The notes below the pieces were generated by a model. The model was not told the origin of the DNA. It saw only the letters and a program-made list of their open reading frames with translations, and ran no database searches. Below are positions 1 through 11,066 of a stretch of 64,000 nucleotides of DNA, piece by piece. The position numbers were made by a program, and so were the translations under genes. Each line of letters opens with the position of its first letter. Positions within the stretch are counted from its first letter, which is position 1. Source of the stretch: Cryptomeria japonica (Eukaryota > Streptophyta > Pinopsida > Cupressales > Cupressaceae); assembly GCF_030272615.1 (NCBI RefSeq), contig NC_081413.1, positions 716,181,867 through 716,245,866 of the forward strand, in the 5' to 3' direction.

Positions 1-250
1 CTTGACTATCGGGATACTCTTGAGACATCCATTGCTGAAAATCATCAAATTGGTTATCCAATTTTGAAAGTTGTTCTACAGAAACCTCATGGAGAGCTTC
101 TTCATCATTAGGAGGATTAGAGGAATTACCTGTGTCCTCGTTAAAAAGGCTATTCAAATTAGGTTCCATCTCCTCAATAATTAAACCTTTAATTCGAAGG
201 CTTCGTCTAACGGGAATAGTGTAAGTAGGGCTTATTGTTGTAAAACTCAT
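1..250 (-). CDS. Gag N-terminus of element A (partial)
   Basis: An ATG at 250-248 on the minus strand opens a frame that runs off the left edge without a stop (83 codons). It starts MSFTTISPTYTIPVRRS and aligns by eye with the ORF at 14,553 on the plus strand, which has nearly the same first 17 residues and later shares the QQWMSQEYP segment. This part of gag has no recognisable catalytic motif; its assignment rests on position (after LTR, primer site and leader) and on the second copy, where the frame leads into a typical Gypsy gag core. The start is chosen because both copies share it. Confidence 0.7.
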   Translation of the reverse strand, partial: MSFTTISPTYTIPVRRSLRIKGLIIEEMEPNLNSLFNEDTGNSSNPPNDEEALHEVSVEQLSKLDNQFDDFQQWMSQEYPDSQ

Positions 251-350
251 GCACTAAAGAGAGAGAAAATTTTGAATTCAGAGATAGCAAATTTCAATAA
301 AATCAGCCAATCTCCTAGATTTAAGCTGTTAAATGCAATCACGACAATCT

Positions 351-454
351 CCCGAAATTTTGGAAAAAATGTCAGGGACCGTGGCGAATGGAGTGCACAC
401 GGTCCTCGCAACTTTTTTCGAAATTTTCAGGGATGAAAGTTATGATGATTTTAA
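351..454 (-). repeat. Leader direct repeat, copy 2 (pair of 973-1,075)
   Basis: About 104 bp here and 103 bp at 973-1,075 align almost end to end. Both contain the inverted pair GGACCGTG...CACGGTCC (or the GAGGAC...GTCCTC variant), followed on the plus strand by TCGCAACTTTTTTC and TTTTCAGGGATGAAAG. The pair sits between the primer site and gag, so it belongs to the untranslated leader. Confidence 0.75.
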
Positions 455-972
455 AGCTAATCTGAAAAAATTGAGTGATTTTACGATCTGTAGATAGGCC
501 AAATTAAAGTTGCAATCTCAAGATTGAACCCTACCCAGATTGTTGAAAAATGCAAAATTTGAATTTTGAAAAAGAGAGGGAAACTGAAATTTTGGATTTT
601 ATGATTTTAGAGGGAATACTAAGAGCAATGCAAGCTTTGAAATTTAAAAGTTGACTCAATTTCACGCAAAATTCAATTTTGAAAGCGGAAATCAAAGTTG
701 GTGTAATTAAACACTTAATTTCAAAAGTCACAAATTGCAAGAATTTGAATAAAGCACTGAAATTTTGAATGAATGTCGACACACTTTTCAGATTTAGGAC
801 AGTAAGAACACAATTTTGACACAAAATTTTAATTTCAATGATTTTTGAATGATTAGAAGCCTTAATCCAAGCAATCCCTAGACCAACTTTGACTTTAATT
901 TTGAAAGTGTTAGAATTGATCAAATCAGCCAAAATTTTGGATTTTAGCAGAGAAATACAGTAAGATCTAGCT

Positions 973-1075
973 CCCGAAATTTCAGAAAAAATGTCGAGGA
1001 CGATGGCGCTCGGGGTGCACACAGTCCTCGCAACTTTTTTCCAAATTTTCAGGGATGAAAGATATTATGATTTTA
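973..1075 (-). repeat. Leader direct repeat, copy 1
   Basis: Partner of 351-454. The hairpin here is GAGGAC (996-1,001) against GTCCTC (1,024-1,029) around a GTGCAC palindrome. Spacing between the copies is about 620 bp. Confidence 0.75.
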
Positions 1076-1409
1076 TTGCGGAATCCAAAGTTACAGCTGA
1101 TTTGGAGATGTTTTGATCAGTGAAATTGTCGGTCAAAGGTTGAACAAAGAGGGTTTTAAAAACTAGGGTTTTGACACTTAACCACTTAATTTTCAGAATT
1201 AAAGCACAAATATGAATTGATAGTTTGCAATAGAAGGGTAGATCTGAAACAAGCATTAACAATTAGACATTTCACAAGCTTAATTACTAAAAAGAAAATT
1301 TAGGGTTTTTATGCAATTAACCTCTAAACTTTGCAAAATATCAAACATGGAAATGTAATCAAGGAAGCCAATTTTTCAGATCTAACCATGAATAATCAGA
1401 AAGGATGTT

Positions 1410-1425
1410 CACGTCAGGTTCACCA
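1410..1425 (-). other. Primer-binding site of element A
   Basis: TGGTGAACCTGACGTG on the minus strand lies three bases inside the LTR end. The same position in two other elements of the window holds TGGTGAACCCGGCGCC (13,457) and TGGTGAACCGGATGTGA (11,697). I do not recognise the matching tRNA. Confidence 0.6.
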
Positions 1426-2089
1426 AAATGTAAAGCGAAAAATCACGAGCGAACCCTAAGTGTTCCCCCCACCACTCCAAGGGGAAAGGGGGTCACTTAG
1501 GATTGACGGTTTTCACTTAGGGGAGACTTTACATTCAAAAAAGGGGTTGAAACCCACAAGATCCAATCCCACACAATGCAAGATTGGATTCTAAATGAGT
1601 TTCAAGGGTTAAGATAGCAAGGCTACCCTCTTTTGTAAAGAATGTAGATAGAAGGATTAAGCTAGGAATGCATGAAAAGTGAGAAAGATTCACTTATAAA
1701 CAAAGATAGGAATATAGGATGAAGCTGCGAACCTAGAATTAGCAATAAAATGTCGAGACAATGTTGTCCTGCAAATTTGAGCAAAATTTGACGGGACGAT
1801 GGCGCCCGACGTGCACACGGTCCTTCAAAAAATCTGCGAAACGAAGGGGGATCTGTTCGTCTCTGCACAAGGATTCCAGATCTTCAATTACAGCCGCGTA
1901 CCTACAACCTACACACAGAAAAGCGAAGATGATTGGGGGGTTAGGGATTAGGGGTTTGCCCTTAGGTCAAACCCCGGTTTTGGAATTAACCAAGAAATGA
2001 GAAATGTTGTAAATGTAAATGATTGTAATGTAAAACAAGTACTAGTACCTTGTTGTAAGAATGTTTGTATTCTTACATGTGAAGGTGTA

Positions 2090-2255
2090 GATGTTGTTGT
2101 ATGTTGTATGTTGTATGTTGTATGTAGTATGTGTTCTCCTCTTCAATGGTTGAATCCTTGTCTTGAATGCAACACTTAGCCTTGAATGGAGACTTAGAAT
2201 GATCAATTGCTTGAAGGAATGCTTGAATGCTTGAATGCTTGATTGTTTGAATGTT
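2090..2255 (-). repeat. Short tandem repeats after the LTR TATA box
   Basis: Two simple arrays lie just downstream of the TATA box on the minus strand: CATTCAAG-type units (about 2,209-2,255) and a TTGTATG array (about 2,090-2,131). Related but shorter CATTCAAG repeats occupy the same place in the other LTRs of the family (about 12,675-12,705 and 21,105-21,135). Confidence 0.6.
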
Positions 2256-2310
2256 TGAGTATCGCTTCTGCCCTTTTTTCCATCTTCTAAAATGGGAGAG
2301 GAAATGTAGT

Positions 2311-2317
2311 TTATATA
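2311..2317 (-). promoter_or_regulatory. TATA box of element A LTR
   Basis: TATATAA on the minus strand lies in the box CCCTAATTGACAAGTATATAA that is shared with both LTRs of the plus-strand relative (TATA at 12,589 and 21,017). Conservation of this box across three diverged LTRs is the reason for calling it the core promoter. Confidence 0.65.
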
Positions 2318-2440
2318 CTTGTCAATTAGGGTTAAAAGACTAATTTTTCCGACCTTAGGCCGACCAGGAAAGGTTATTTTCCAATTTGCAAACTTAAAGA
2401 CCCGAGACCCAAAAGAGATCGGGCCCAAAAATAGGGCCAG

Positions 2441-2560
2441 GGACTAGGGCGTTGGGCGCCATGGTCCTGGGGGACCAGGGCATTGGGCGCCATGGTCCTG
2501 GGGGACCAGGGCGTTGGGCGCCCTAGTCCTAAAGGACCAGGGCACTGGGCGCCATGGTCC
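2441..2560 (-). repeat. 31-bp GC-rich minisatellite in LTR U3
   Basis: Four units start at 2,441, 2,472, 2,503 and 2,534, an exact 31-bp period. Each contains TTGGGCGCC or a close variant and a GGTCC...GGACC inverted pair with a 4-base gap (TGGTCC then GGACCA). The related LTRs have a single, differently shaped GC-rich hairpin here, for example CCCCATTTTGGGG at 12,473-12,485 and 20,901-20,913. Confidence 0.8.
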
Positions 2561-2734
2561 CACCTCCCGGGATAGCAGGGTGTAAGGAGGATCAGGCCAG
2601 GGTGCTGTAAAAAAATGCAGTTTTCAGTGTCATGAACAAGTTTCGGGGTCTCCATTCAAGTTCAGTGTTGCGTCGCCATCGTGAAGACCCAAATGTGGTT
2701 GAAATTGCAAGTGTCACAATTTTAGGACGCTGCA

Positions 2735-4293
2735 CCATCAAAGTATAGTTTCCAGTTTGTTTGTGCTAACAATGCAAATACTGATTCATCTAGAAAATCT
2801 ACCACCATCGGATGGCTGTCTTGTAGGGGTACCTCTGCAAGTTGATATGCTATGATCTACTCCTTGATGGCTTTTATGTCGACATATTCAATGTCGAATT
2901 CACTAAGTATCATGACCCACTTGGCAAGCCTTCTGGTTAATGCTACTTTGTTCATCAAGTACTTGAGTGGATTGAAGTGTGCAATGAGCTAGACTTTATG
3001 ACTCAACATATAGTGTCTCTATTTTTGTGATGCAAAAACTACTGCAAGATATGCTCTTTCTATTGGTGTCTAATTGAGTTCATATCCAATGAGTGTTCTA
3101 CTAATGTAGTAGATAGCTCTCTCTTTTCCTTGTTCATCATGTTGTGCTAGAAGAGCACCTAAGGAGGAATTTGTCGCAGCTATATACATGAGTAATGGTT
3201 TCCCGTGTATGGGTGGAACCAAGACTAGTGTGGACCAAATATATTATTTTAGTGTTTGGAATTCCTCTTGGCATTTTTGTGTCCATTTGAATGTGACACC
3301 TTTCTTTAAAAGATGTTGAAATGGATGACGCTTTTCTGTTGATTGGGCAAAGAAGTGCCTTATGAATTGTAATCTACCCTGCAGGATTCTAAGTTGCTTG
3401 AGTGTAGTGGGCGATGACATGTCTAGAATGGATTTTAGTTTCTCTAGATCTATTTCAATGTCATGATTGGATACAATGAATCCCAAGAGTTTGTTGAATG
3501 TTACTCTGAACACACATTTTTTTGGATTGACTCGTACATTGTATTGCTCAAGTCTATCAAAGATCTTAGCCAATATGTCTAGATGATCATCTCTTGTGTT
3601 GGATTTTGCTAGAAAATCATCTACATAGTCTTCCATGATTGTGTGTATCATGTCGTAGAATAAAGTGGTCACTGCCCTTTGATAAGTAGCACCTACATTT
3701 TTAAGGTTGAACGACATCACATTCCAGCAATATGTTCTCCATGGACAAGTGAATGTTGTCTTAGGTTGGTCCTCTAGCACAATTTTGATTTCATTATAAC
3801 AAGAAAAACCATCCATGAGTGATAGCATTTCATTTCCATTTGTCAAGTCCACTATCATGTCTATGTTAGAAAGTGGAAAATCATCATTTGGGAAATCCTT
3901 GTTGAGATCTTTGAAGTCGGTGTAGATCTTGATACCTCCAGTATGCTTCATTACTCGAACTAGATTTTGAATCCACTCAATATAGTCTATGGGTCTAATA
4001 AAAATTATTTTCAATAGATTTTGTAGCTTGATTTTGACCAACAAAGCTATGTGAGGGTGCATCTTTCTGAGTTTTTGCTTATATGGTTTTACTCTTGGAA
4101 ATAATGGCAAATGATGTAAGACCAATTCAAGATCTAACCCTAGCATATCTGCATAAGGCCATACAAAATTGATTGGTCTGTGTTTAAAGAATTGGATAAA
4201 CTCTTTTTCTATTGGATTTAGGGACTTGGCTAGGTGTATATTATGAACATTTTTCAGCATCACCGATTTGATTTCTTTGGTTTCTTTAACCAA
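2735..4293 (-). pseudogene. Reverse transcriptase / RNase H of the Tat-like element
   Basis: The longest open part, 4,293-3,244 (349 codons), contains RT landmarks in order: IYTDFKDLNKDFPNDDFPL (about residues 123-141), LMDGFSCYNEI (159-169), the catalytic YVDD (223-226) followed by FLAKS, and the connection segment LGFIVSNHDIEID. Below 3,244 the frame breaks repeatedly but RNase H-like pieces continue to WKLYFDGA at 2,754-2,731, where the element A LTR interrupts it. In the intact family the enzyme copies element RNA into DNA. The YVDD is preserved although the protein is plainly dead. Confidence 0.8.
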
Positions 4294-4302
4294 TAATTTT
4301 GA

Positions 4303-5398
4303 TTATTCTTTATCAATATGAAGAGTGTCCATTCTGTTATGAGTAATGTGTTCTGCTTCATTATCATTGTCTTGATTGGAAGAGGGGTTGGCTTCTCCAA
4401 AATATGCAGTTATGTCCAAATACATTGCAAAGCTAGCCTTGTGATCATCACAAGGGAGTTTGTCCCTTGCCCCCAAGAATTCAACTATGGCTTCATCATT
4501 TTGAAACAATTCTAATTGTGGTTTTTCTTTTTGCCCCAAATCTATTAAGTGAGGATGCATGAGACAAAGATAATGTTCTTCTATTGGAGGAGATGTTGTT
4601 GAGAGCATACAAATTCTATTATGGTCATAAACATATTTGACAGATGGTGGACTGATTGGTATATCTTCATATTCAATTCGATCATTTTGGTGTGGTTGGT
4701 TATCATAAGCTTTGAAAACTGAATATGAATCTGTGGGTAGATAGGAATTCATAATCATGTGAATCAGTCGTTATACTTTCTGCATAGGTTTCTCTATCGA
4801 ATTCCTCTTCACCAATTTACTCAATTGGAGATAGCAGAGTTTCATTTGTGTTGATGATATATGGGAGAGTAGTCTTATTTGCATCTTCCTCTTCCATGAT
4901 AGAGGCCTCATTAAGTGCTTGAATGAGAGATAGGGGCAATATGGAATTACCATCCCTTTTTGGTGCTATATATGTTTTTGTTGAGGCTCTTGTTGATACT
5001 GATGATGATGTAGATATATCTAATGCTGGTGAAATCCATGTTTCCATCACTGGTGCAATCCTTGTTTGCATTACTATATTTACATGGGAAGTTGGTTGAA
5101 AAATTATTTGCAATGTGTTGCTTGATGATTCAGAATTCAGATTTCCTTTTGTTGTTGTCAAACTCTGAATTATTGGGGAATCTGGTCGGGGTATTTTTCT
5201 CCACCTTGTTAATCCATTGTATCCCAAATCCCAATTCTTAGGATTTTGTGTAGGAAATATGGGCTCAAATATGCCTTGTGCATGTGCCCCCAAGCTTGTG
5301 GTTCCATCATAACCATGGTGTTTTAACATTTTGAAACCATGACCATATTGTTCTAAGGGGAGTTGGACATTCAGAGTGTCACTATCTTCTCTGTACAA
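4303..5398 (-). pseudogene. Linker region with G-patch-like motif
   Basis: Two open pieces (5,398-4,817, 193 codons; 4,758-4,303, 151 codons) lie between protease and RT. The first holds MLKHHGYDGTTSLGAHAQG near residues 24-42, matching the glycine pattern of a G-patch (hydrophobic-x-x-x-GY-x-G-x-x-LG-x-x-x-x-G). The second is acidic and otherwise featureless. G-patches next to retroviral-type proteases are known to bind RNA; that role is an inference here. Stops separate it from both neighbours. Confidence 0.55.
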
Positions 5399-5759
5399 CC
5401 ATTCATTTATATCTTCTTCTAAATATTCTTCATTGAGTCCTCCCCACCAGATGAAGGAGCAGTCATCAGAAAACTGGATGATTTCCTTTCCTTTGTCTTT
5501 GTCTGTTGATTACGGTAATGCTCTCTAAAAGGATTGTGGAGATAGTTGCCCTACTGGTAATGTCCTAGAACATGAGTACTCACCACACCCTTCATCCTTG
5601 ATTTAAAGAGGAGGTGTTGTGGGTGTGCTAGGTATTGATGTTGGTGTTTCTGCAACTTTTAGGGATTTCATTTTTAATTTTTGTGGAGCTGCCTAATTGT
5701 TTGGTACTTGATTATTTGTGCTTTCCCTCAAATAATTGTATTGTTGAAAAGGGTTTGGG

Positions 5760-6211
5760 TCACCATGAATGGTGATCTCAATGTCATTATATGAGAACTT
5801 AACACATTGGTGAAAAGTCGATGGTTCTTCCTGCATGGTATGTATCCATGGGAGACCTAACAACATGTTGTATCCTGATTCTCTATCTAGGACCTAAAAT
5901 GTGATATATGTTGTAACTAGTCCCACTTTTACTGGCAAAGTCACTACACCCTTAGAAGGGTGTTCCTCATCATCATAATCTTTGATATTGATTCTCTTGG
6001 TAGGATCAATATGATGTTTGGAATATCCTAAAGCTTTAATCAAATGCAATGTACATATGTTAAGGACAACTCCACCATCTATAAGTACTCTTTGAACCTT
6101 CTTTCGATGAATCAAATCTTCCAAGTGTAAGGGATCATTATACATGCATCGGTCTATAGGTATATCATGTTCAGTGAATGTGATATTTGAAGATGCCAAG
6201 TTTCCAACCAT
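5760..6211 (-). pseudogene. Retropepsin-like aspartic protease of the Tat-like element
   Basis: The open part 6,211-5,894 (105 codons) contains RVLIDGGVVLN at about residues 41-51, the active-site loop form (D-G-G) common in plant Gypsy proteases, and a strand-rich tail GVVTLPVKVG. After a stop at 5,893 a related frame continues with MLLGLPWIHTM (about 5,860-5,828), the usual LGxPW segment of these proteins. The protease would mature the polyprotein; this copy is broken. Confidence 0.7.
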
Positions 6212-6412
6212 TGACTAGAATGTGTTCTTATCAATATCTTTGGCAACAACTGAATCTTGTAATGCTTTGTCAAGGACTGCCTTATGAGCTGGTGAGATGT
6301 GTAGTAACTCAAATAATGAAATTTGAGTTGGAGTTCATTTCAACTGATCCACCATATTGTAATTTCTAGTTGTTGGAGGTGGATTTGATGGTACCCCTTG
6401 TAATGTGACCTT

Positions 6413-7460
6413 TTATCTTCTAGTGATGACAACACAATCTCTTCTTTTGGGATTTATTGTGCTTATGGTCACTATTGCATCTCCTCCCCTAAGTGTGTTT
6501 ATGGCATAATCAAATGCGACATTGGTATAGTTGAAAGTGTTGTTTTGTGCATTGGAACTAGAAGCCTTTATGTTGTCATGCTTGGCAAAAGGATCCTTGA
6601 AGATGGTATGATATGTGTTTGGTGTCTTACTGGCATCTACAGTAATGTCGCCTTGATCAATGAGATCTTGTATGAGGTTCTTCAACTTGTAGCAACTTGT
6701 TCTCTTGTGACCTTTATTGCAGTGGTGTTCAATCATTGTCATTCCACCAAGCGGGCTTGAATGGACCCAGTTCATATGACCTAGCTTTTGGTAGATTTAT
6801 GGCATTACTTTCTATTAGCTTTTTGAGTGCTGATTCAATAGGTGCACCTACCCTTGGTGATCTTGGATTGCTTGACTGAATTGCATTGGCATTGTTTATC
6901 TGAGTTTAATTCTTAATGGTAGAATCAATTGGTCCTTGTAGAAATATTATTGGTTGAACTCTATTTACAACATGAGCATCAACAACTTCGTCACTTGTGA
7001 CATTTTTGTTCCTAGGCCAAAATTTTGGCCTTTCATTGTTTGTACTTGTGGCTGGCCCGTTATTTTTGTGGTGTTTCAATATTCCTTTCTCTAATAAGCC
7101 TCTTTCACACTTGATGTCTTTCTCCATGATGTCCTTAAAAGTCCTTAGGCACTACATTTGCAATGGATACTTAATTTGAGGCACAATATTTTCATTGAAA
7201 ATGTCTACTTGCTCAACTTCAGGGATATGGCTAAGACATCTGCGGTATAGGCCCCTCCATCTTTGCAAGATTGTAGCAAAGGATTCTCCTTCCTTTTTCT
7301 TTGTTGCACATAAATCCATCAAGGTAATTGGATTATCTATATTGAATGCAAAGTTTGATATGAATAACTCATCCAATTCACCCCATGAGGCAATTTTGAG
7401 TGGGAGGTGTGAAAACCATTCCAATGCTATCCCTCCAAGTCTTTTGGAAAATAGCCTCAT
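6413..7460 (-). pseudogene. Gag core and zinc-knuckle region of the Tat-like element
   Basis: The piece 7,460-7,152 (102 codons) has the retrotransposon gag core pattern: LGGIALEWFSHLP, then WGELDELFISNF, then LQRWRGLYRRCLSHIPE. A second piece, 7,127-6,906, follows after a frame break. The piece 6,775-6,413 has HHCNKGHKRTSCYKLKNLIQ, a zinc-knuckle-like C/H cluster followed by the LIQDLID helix seen in plant Gypsy gag. The protein would form the particle and bind RNA. It is broken in at least two places. Confidence 0.7.
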
Positions 7461-8692
7461 TAAGTATGTATCTTCGTGGGCTTCCTCAATACATGTCGTG
7501 AATAATTCCTTGACATGATCTCAAATATCACCTTTCCCTTTTTACTTGTTGAACCTTGGAGTTTCAAAATGTGGGGGAAATGGTGGCATGTACAAATTTC
7601 TGTCAAAAGGATATGGACATAGGTCCTCCATTGTATATCTCTTTTTATCATTAACTGTTTGCATACTGGTCATTTTCTTCTGAAGATTCTCCATTTGCTG
7701 AGTTAGGATCTATGTTTGAGTCAATGGTGTACTGACTTGATAAGTGTTTCCCACAAAAGGGATAGTGTTGGAGTATCTTAGAGCTTGCTGAAATGTGGAC
7801 TGACCATGTAATCGTGCACCAAAAGTCCCACCAGGTGGTGTAAAGTATGCAAATTGTGTATTGATATTCGGCTGAGCTTAGCTAGTTGTCCCTTGATTCA
7901 CATTTTTTCCACTGTAGGTGGATGCAACTAAAACTAAAGGTTGAGTTATACTTGCTAAAGTAGTGTTTTGAGCTATGGTAGCTTGCATTGTTACACTGGG
8001 TGTTGTCCGGGATGCAACATTAGTACTTGCTAATGCCATTGTTGACTGTGTTGAAGTTGTAGTTGATTGAGTATTTTGAGTTACACTCAGGGTTGATTTA
8101 GCAAATGTTGCTTGAGCCTGTGTAACAATAAGCACTTCAGTAACATTTTGATTCAATGTCACACCTGGCGGCAATATTGTTGAAATTTCCACCCCAGGAG
8201 GTAACTTGGCTCCATTCTAGACTAAAAGTGTGGGATATATATCTCTATCATTGTTGATGAGGGTGTTGAGGATCATAATCATTGTTGGATCTTGTCGGGC
8301 TGCCTCCAATTCTTCTTTTCTCAGATTATGTTGTATCTCATCAATGGAGGTCAACATGTTTGTATTTTTTGGTAAGGTTGTGGGTCTTTGACCCCGTGTT
8401 TGTTGATTTGTGAACAGATTTGAATTCCATGTGTGGTTAACCGAAGAGTCGTTGTTAGGATCCATCTGATGTTTTTCCTTTTGAGCATGTCTTAATGGCA
8501 TGAATTTTATTCCAAAGTGATATTGACTCTGTAAGACTCTCTAAAATGCAAATGCAAGACTCAACTAAATGCAAGGTCCTATAAAGACACTTATTGAGGT
8601 TCTTGGGGAGAACCTTGCTCTTGTATTGTAAGCTTCTCGAGCATTTTTTCAATTTATTCTTGTCTTCTTTGCTCCTTAATTTTGATAGCAAG
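7461..8692 (-). pseudogene. Gag N-terminal region of the Tat-like element
   Basis: Open pieces 8,692-8,455, 8,501-8,217, 8,192-7,878 and 7,651-7,460 lie in sequence on the minus strand. The piece 8,501-8,217 has an acidic, helix-prone end with EELEAARQDPTMIMILNTL; the piece 8,192-7,878 is a Thr/Ser/Ala/Gln-rich low-complexity stretch. No catalytic motif. Position before the gag core supports an N-terminal gag or linker assignment. The true start codon is uncertain. Confidence 0.45.
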
Positions 8693-8699
8693 GGAAACC

Positions 8700-9620
8700 T
8701 CTAGACACACTGATCTTCTGATTTCTTTGTTTATGACAGCTTTAATTTCTCTATATGATGGAAGATCAGTTCTTATAGTTCAAGAAAAATCGTCTAGGCT
8801 ATCAACTATTTCTAATTGACTTTCGCTTGGTTGAAGGTTGGGTTGTTCGAATGGAAACTGAACATCTCCTTTCAAAATCATGCAACTAGGTATGCTTCTA
8901 AGACTCTCTAAGGACTAACAAGCAGACAATGCAATCTATGAATGAAGACTTGCTACCAAGGATTTTGAAATTCAAACACAAGGCTTTCAGCGTATTGTTG
9001 GAATGCTTCTAGTTCTGCCTCTTCTTTGATTTAATTTTTGAGGTCTATTTCAATTTGCACTGACTTCTGAACTTCATCATCTGTGACAACTTGGACTATG
9101 TTGTATTGGTCTTGATAAACTATCAATTCCTCAGCAAGAATATTCAAACCATCAATTATTTCTAATTGAACATTGTCTGGCCCAAGATTGGGTTGCTCAA
9201 ATGGGAATTTACCGTCTCCTTTCAGACCTATATGCTAAAGACTACATTGCAGACTATATAGAACCTAGGAATGATTAACACTTTTCTTTAAGAACTCTAA
9301 CAAGGATTTAGAAACTCTGCTATGGTTTTTTCAACCAATCATCTGATGGTTTCCTTTTGAGCTGCCTTTTTTATCTTTTTCATCAAGACGAATAGATTTC
9401 TAGATCTCATTGTCTATGACAATTTCAACTATGTCATACTGGGCACTATTAACTTTTAATTCCCAAGGGAGGTTATCCAAACTATCAATTATTGCTAATT
9501 GGTCGTTGTTTGGCCCAAGATCGGCTTGCCCAAATGGAAATTTGTCATCTCCTTTCAGACCCAAGTACTTAGGTACACTTCTAAGACTGTAATGCACTAT
9601 TGAATTCTATATGAGTGGAT
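8700..9620 (-). repeat. Triplicated ~330-bp leader repeat with protein-like content
   Basis: Three related blocks (about 8,700-8,900, 8,990-9,240 and 9,370-9,600) share, on the minus strand, a segment encoding LKGDxxFPFxQ, then a Pro-rich turn, then QLxIIDxL, then a stretch ending in a DNEI- or DDEV-like motif. The best preserved reading is 9,597-9,400 (65 codons). The other two copies have stops. The block lies upstream of gag, so it may be a decayed extra ORF or a tandemly amplified leader piece. Confidence 0.55.
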
Positions 9621-10949
9621 GCAAACTTGATTCAAGACTACTCTTTTGTGATGTGAGGACTTGTGTAAGGACTTTGTATAATAAGAGGACACTAAAAGAC
9701 TATGCATGAACTAAATGCCTAGGACTTAAGATCACTTGAAAATGCCATGTTTTCCATTTCTAGAGTGTCGCAAAAGTTTGATTCTGATCTGATGTTTGAT
9801 GTTGATGTTGAAACTTGACCTTGCTAATGTGTTGACCTTGTTGAACTTTGGTATTGCAAAGATAGTAGCAAGCAAAGAAAACAATTTTAACAAAGAGAGC
9901 ACCTGTTTAAAGGAATTTTTCAAATCCCCATGAATGTTGAGATCTTTTTCAAGACCCCATTTGTTTTTTGATAGTATTTTTGGCAATTTGATAGCACATC
10001 AAGAAGACTCTCCTAAGGTCAAAAGGTCACAAGTATTACCACAACCCACATCTTGATACTCTGTCAGCTCAAACAACCTTGTCACACCCTAGGGTGTGCC
10101 CCTTTTTTTGCCTTTTCCGAAAATTAAACCAAAGAAGATTGCTCTTCAATTGGCCTGTTATAATTCTTCCCCACCCTTACATTGTGATAATTCAAGTGTC
10201 TGGTTACTGATTCAGTTTGGCATCTAAATCTTAAAGTTTTTAATCAGGCTTCTGTTCAGGTGGTCATAATCAGCAGCATGTTACACTCTGTTAAGGAGGT
10301 CTCCCAGTCTGAAGAGGTTGGGCTCTTTAGGTTTTTACGTGCCAAAGACACTAAGGGAAGCATAACATCGTTATGACAACATGTATCACCTGTTGCTTAC
10401 AACTTTCATTGCAAACAAATTGATTTTATAGTGGTTTAGAATACTTGGCTTTAGCCATTACCACTTGGGTCATTTCCTTCTCACTGGCCCCCTCAAGGCA
10501 ACTCGGGAAGGCAGACCCTTTAAAGGATGTAAGTACAAAAATTAAATGAAAGCATAAAAGAAGAGAGTCTAGTTTTCTGATCACCCATTAAAGGGGAGAG
10601 CATAATACCTATCACTTCAAAGACATGTGAAACATAATTCTTTTTATACTCCCATTGCAATGATTCTCTACTCTAAGTGGAGATGTTGCTCCACATAGGC
10701 ATGGTATTCAATTTTAATCCTCATAGCAATTTGTGAAGTAAAGAAAAGAGTTTTTTTGTTCTTTTTAAAAGCACCAAAAGAAATTTTTCTACTCTAACCC
10801 TACAGATGAAAATTACATTAGTGGACACATGGTGGACTATCCAACCTATCTTTCCCTTGGTTACAAAACTCTGTCTTTTTTACAATCAGAGAGTAATTAT
10901 GACAAAAATCAGCAAGCATGAAAGACAAATTGAAGAAAATTTCAAATTG

Positions 10950-11066
10950 CAATTGTTAATTAACTACTAATCAATTGTGAACTAACTACTGATCAAGTGT
11001 GAATTATTGTACCATCAAGTGTGAATTATTGTGCCATCAAGTGCGAATTCATCTCTAAGCAATTAC
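10950..11066. repeat. Array of six CAATTG/CAAGTG boxes at exact 22-bp spacing
   Basis: Boxes start at 10,950, 10,972, 10,994, 11,016, 11,038 and 11,060. Most read CAATTGTGAA or CAAGTGTGAA. The 22-bp step is exact across all six, about two turns of B-DNA. Confidence 0.8.

Larger units (their letters stand above)
1..2734 (-). mobile_element. Ty3/Gypsy-type element A, 5' part, runs off left edge
   Basis: Read on the minus strand this is an LTR (2,734 down to 1,429), a primer-binding site, about 1.16 kb of leader and the first codons of gag, which continue beyond base 1. The LTR start lies inside the RNase H coding sequence of an older minus-strand element, so A is a nested insertion. The five bases next to the LTR start (CCATC, 2,735-2,739) would be one copy of the target-site duplication; the other is off-window. 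The LTR core promoter, the primer site and the gag N-terminus all resemble the plus-strand element at 12,270-21,898, so the two belong to one family. Confidence 0.85.
1429..2734 (-). repeat. 5' LTR of element A
   Basis: On the minus strand it starts TGCAGCGTCC and ends CTTTACA, followed three bases later by the primer site. It aligns in patches with the LTR pair at 12,270-13,453 and 20,667-21,898: the TTGTGACAC start region, the box CCCTAATTGACAAGTATATAA, CATTCAAG repeats after the TATA box, and a GGACCGTG hairpin near the 3' end. The U3 part carries a GC-rich 31-bp minisatellite not present in this form in the other two LTRs. No partner LTR is in the window. Confidence 0.8.

Noticed and set aside
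531-1022. 163-codon minus-strand ORF ahead of gag of element A
   Set aside because: AT-rich leader between primer site and gag start, low-complexity Lys/Ile/Phe/Leu/Ser composition, no counterpart ORF in the related element.
2042-2428. 128-codon minus-strand ORF in the LTR
   Set aside because: Dominated by translated TTGTATG and CATTCAAG repeats in R-U5.
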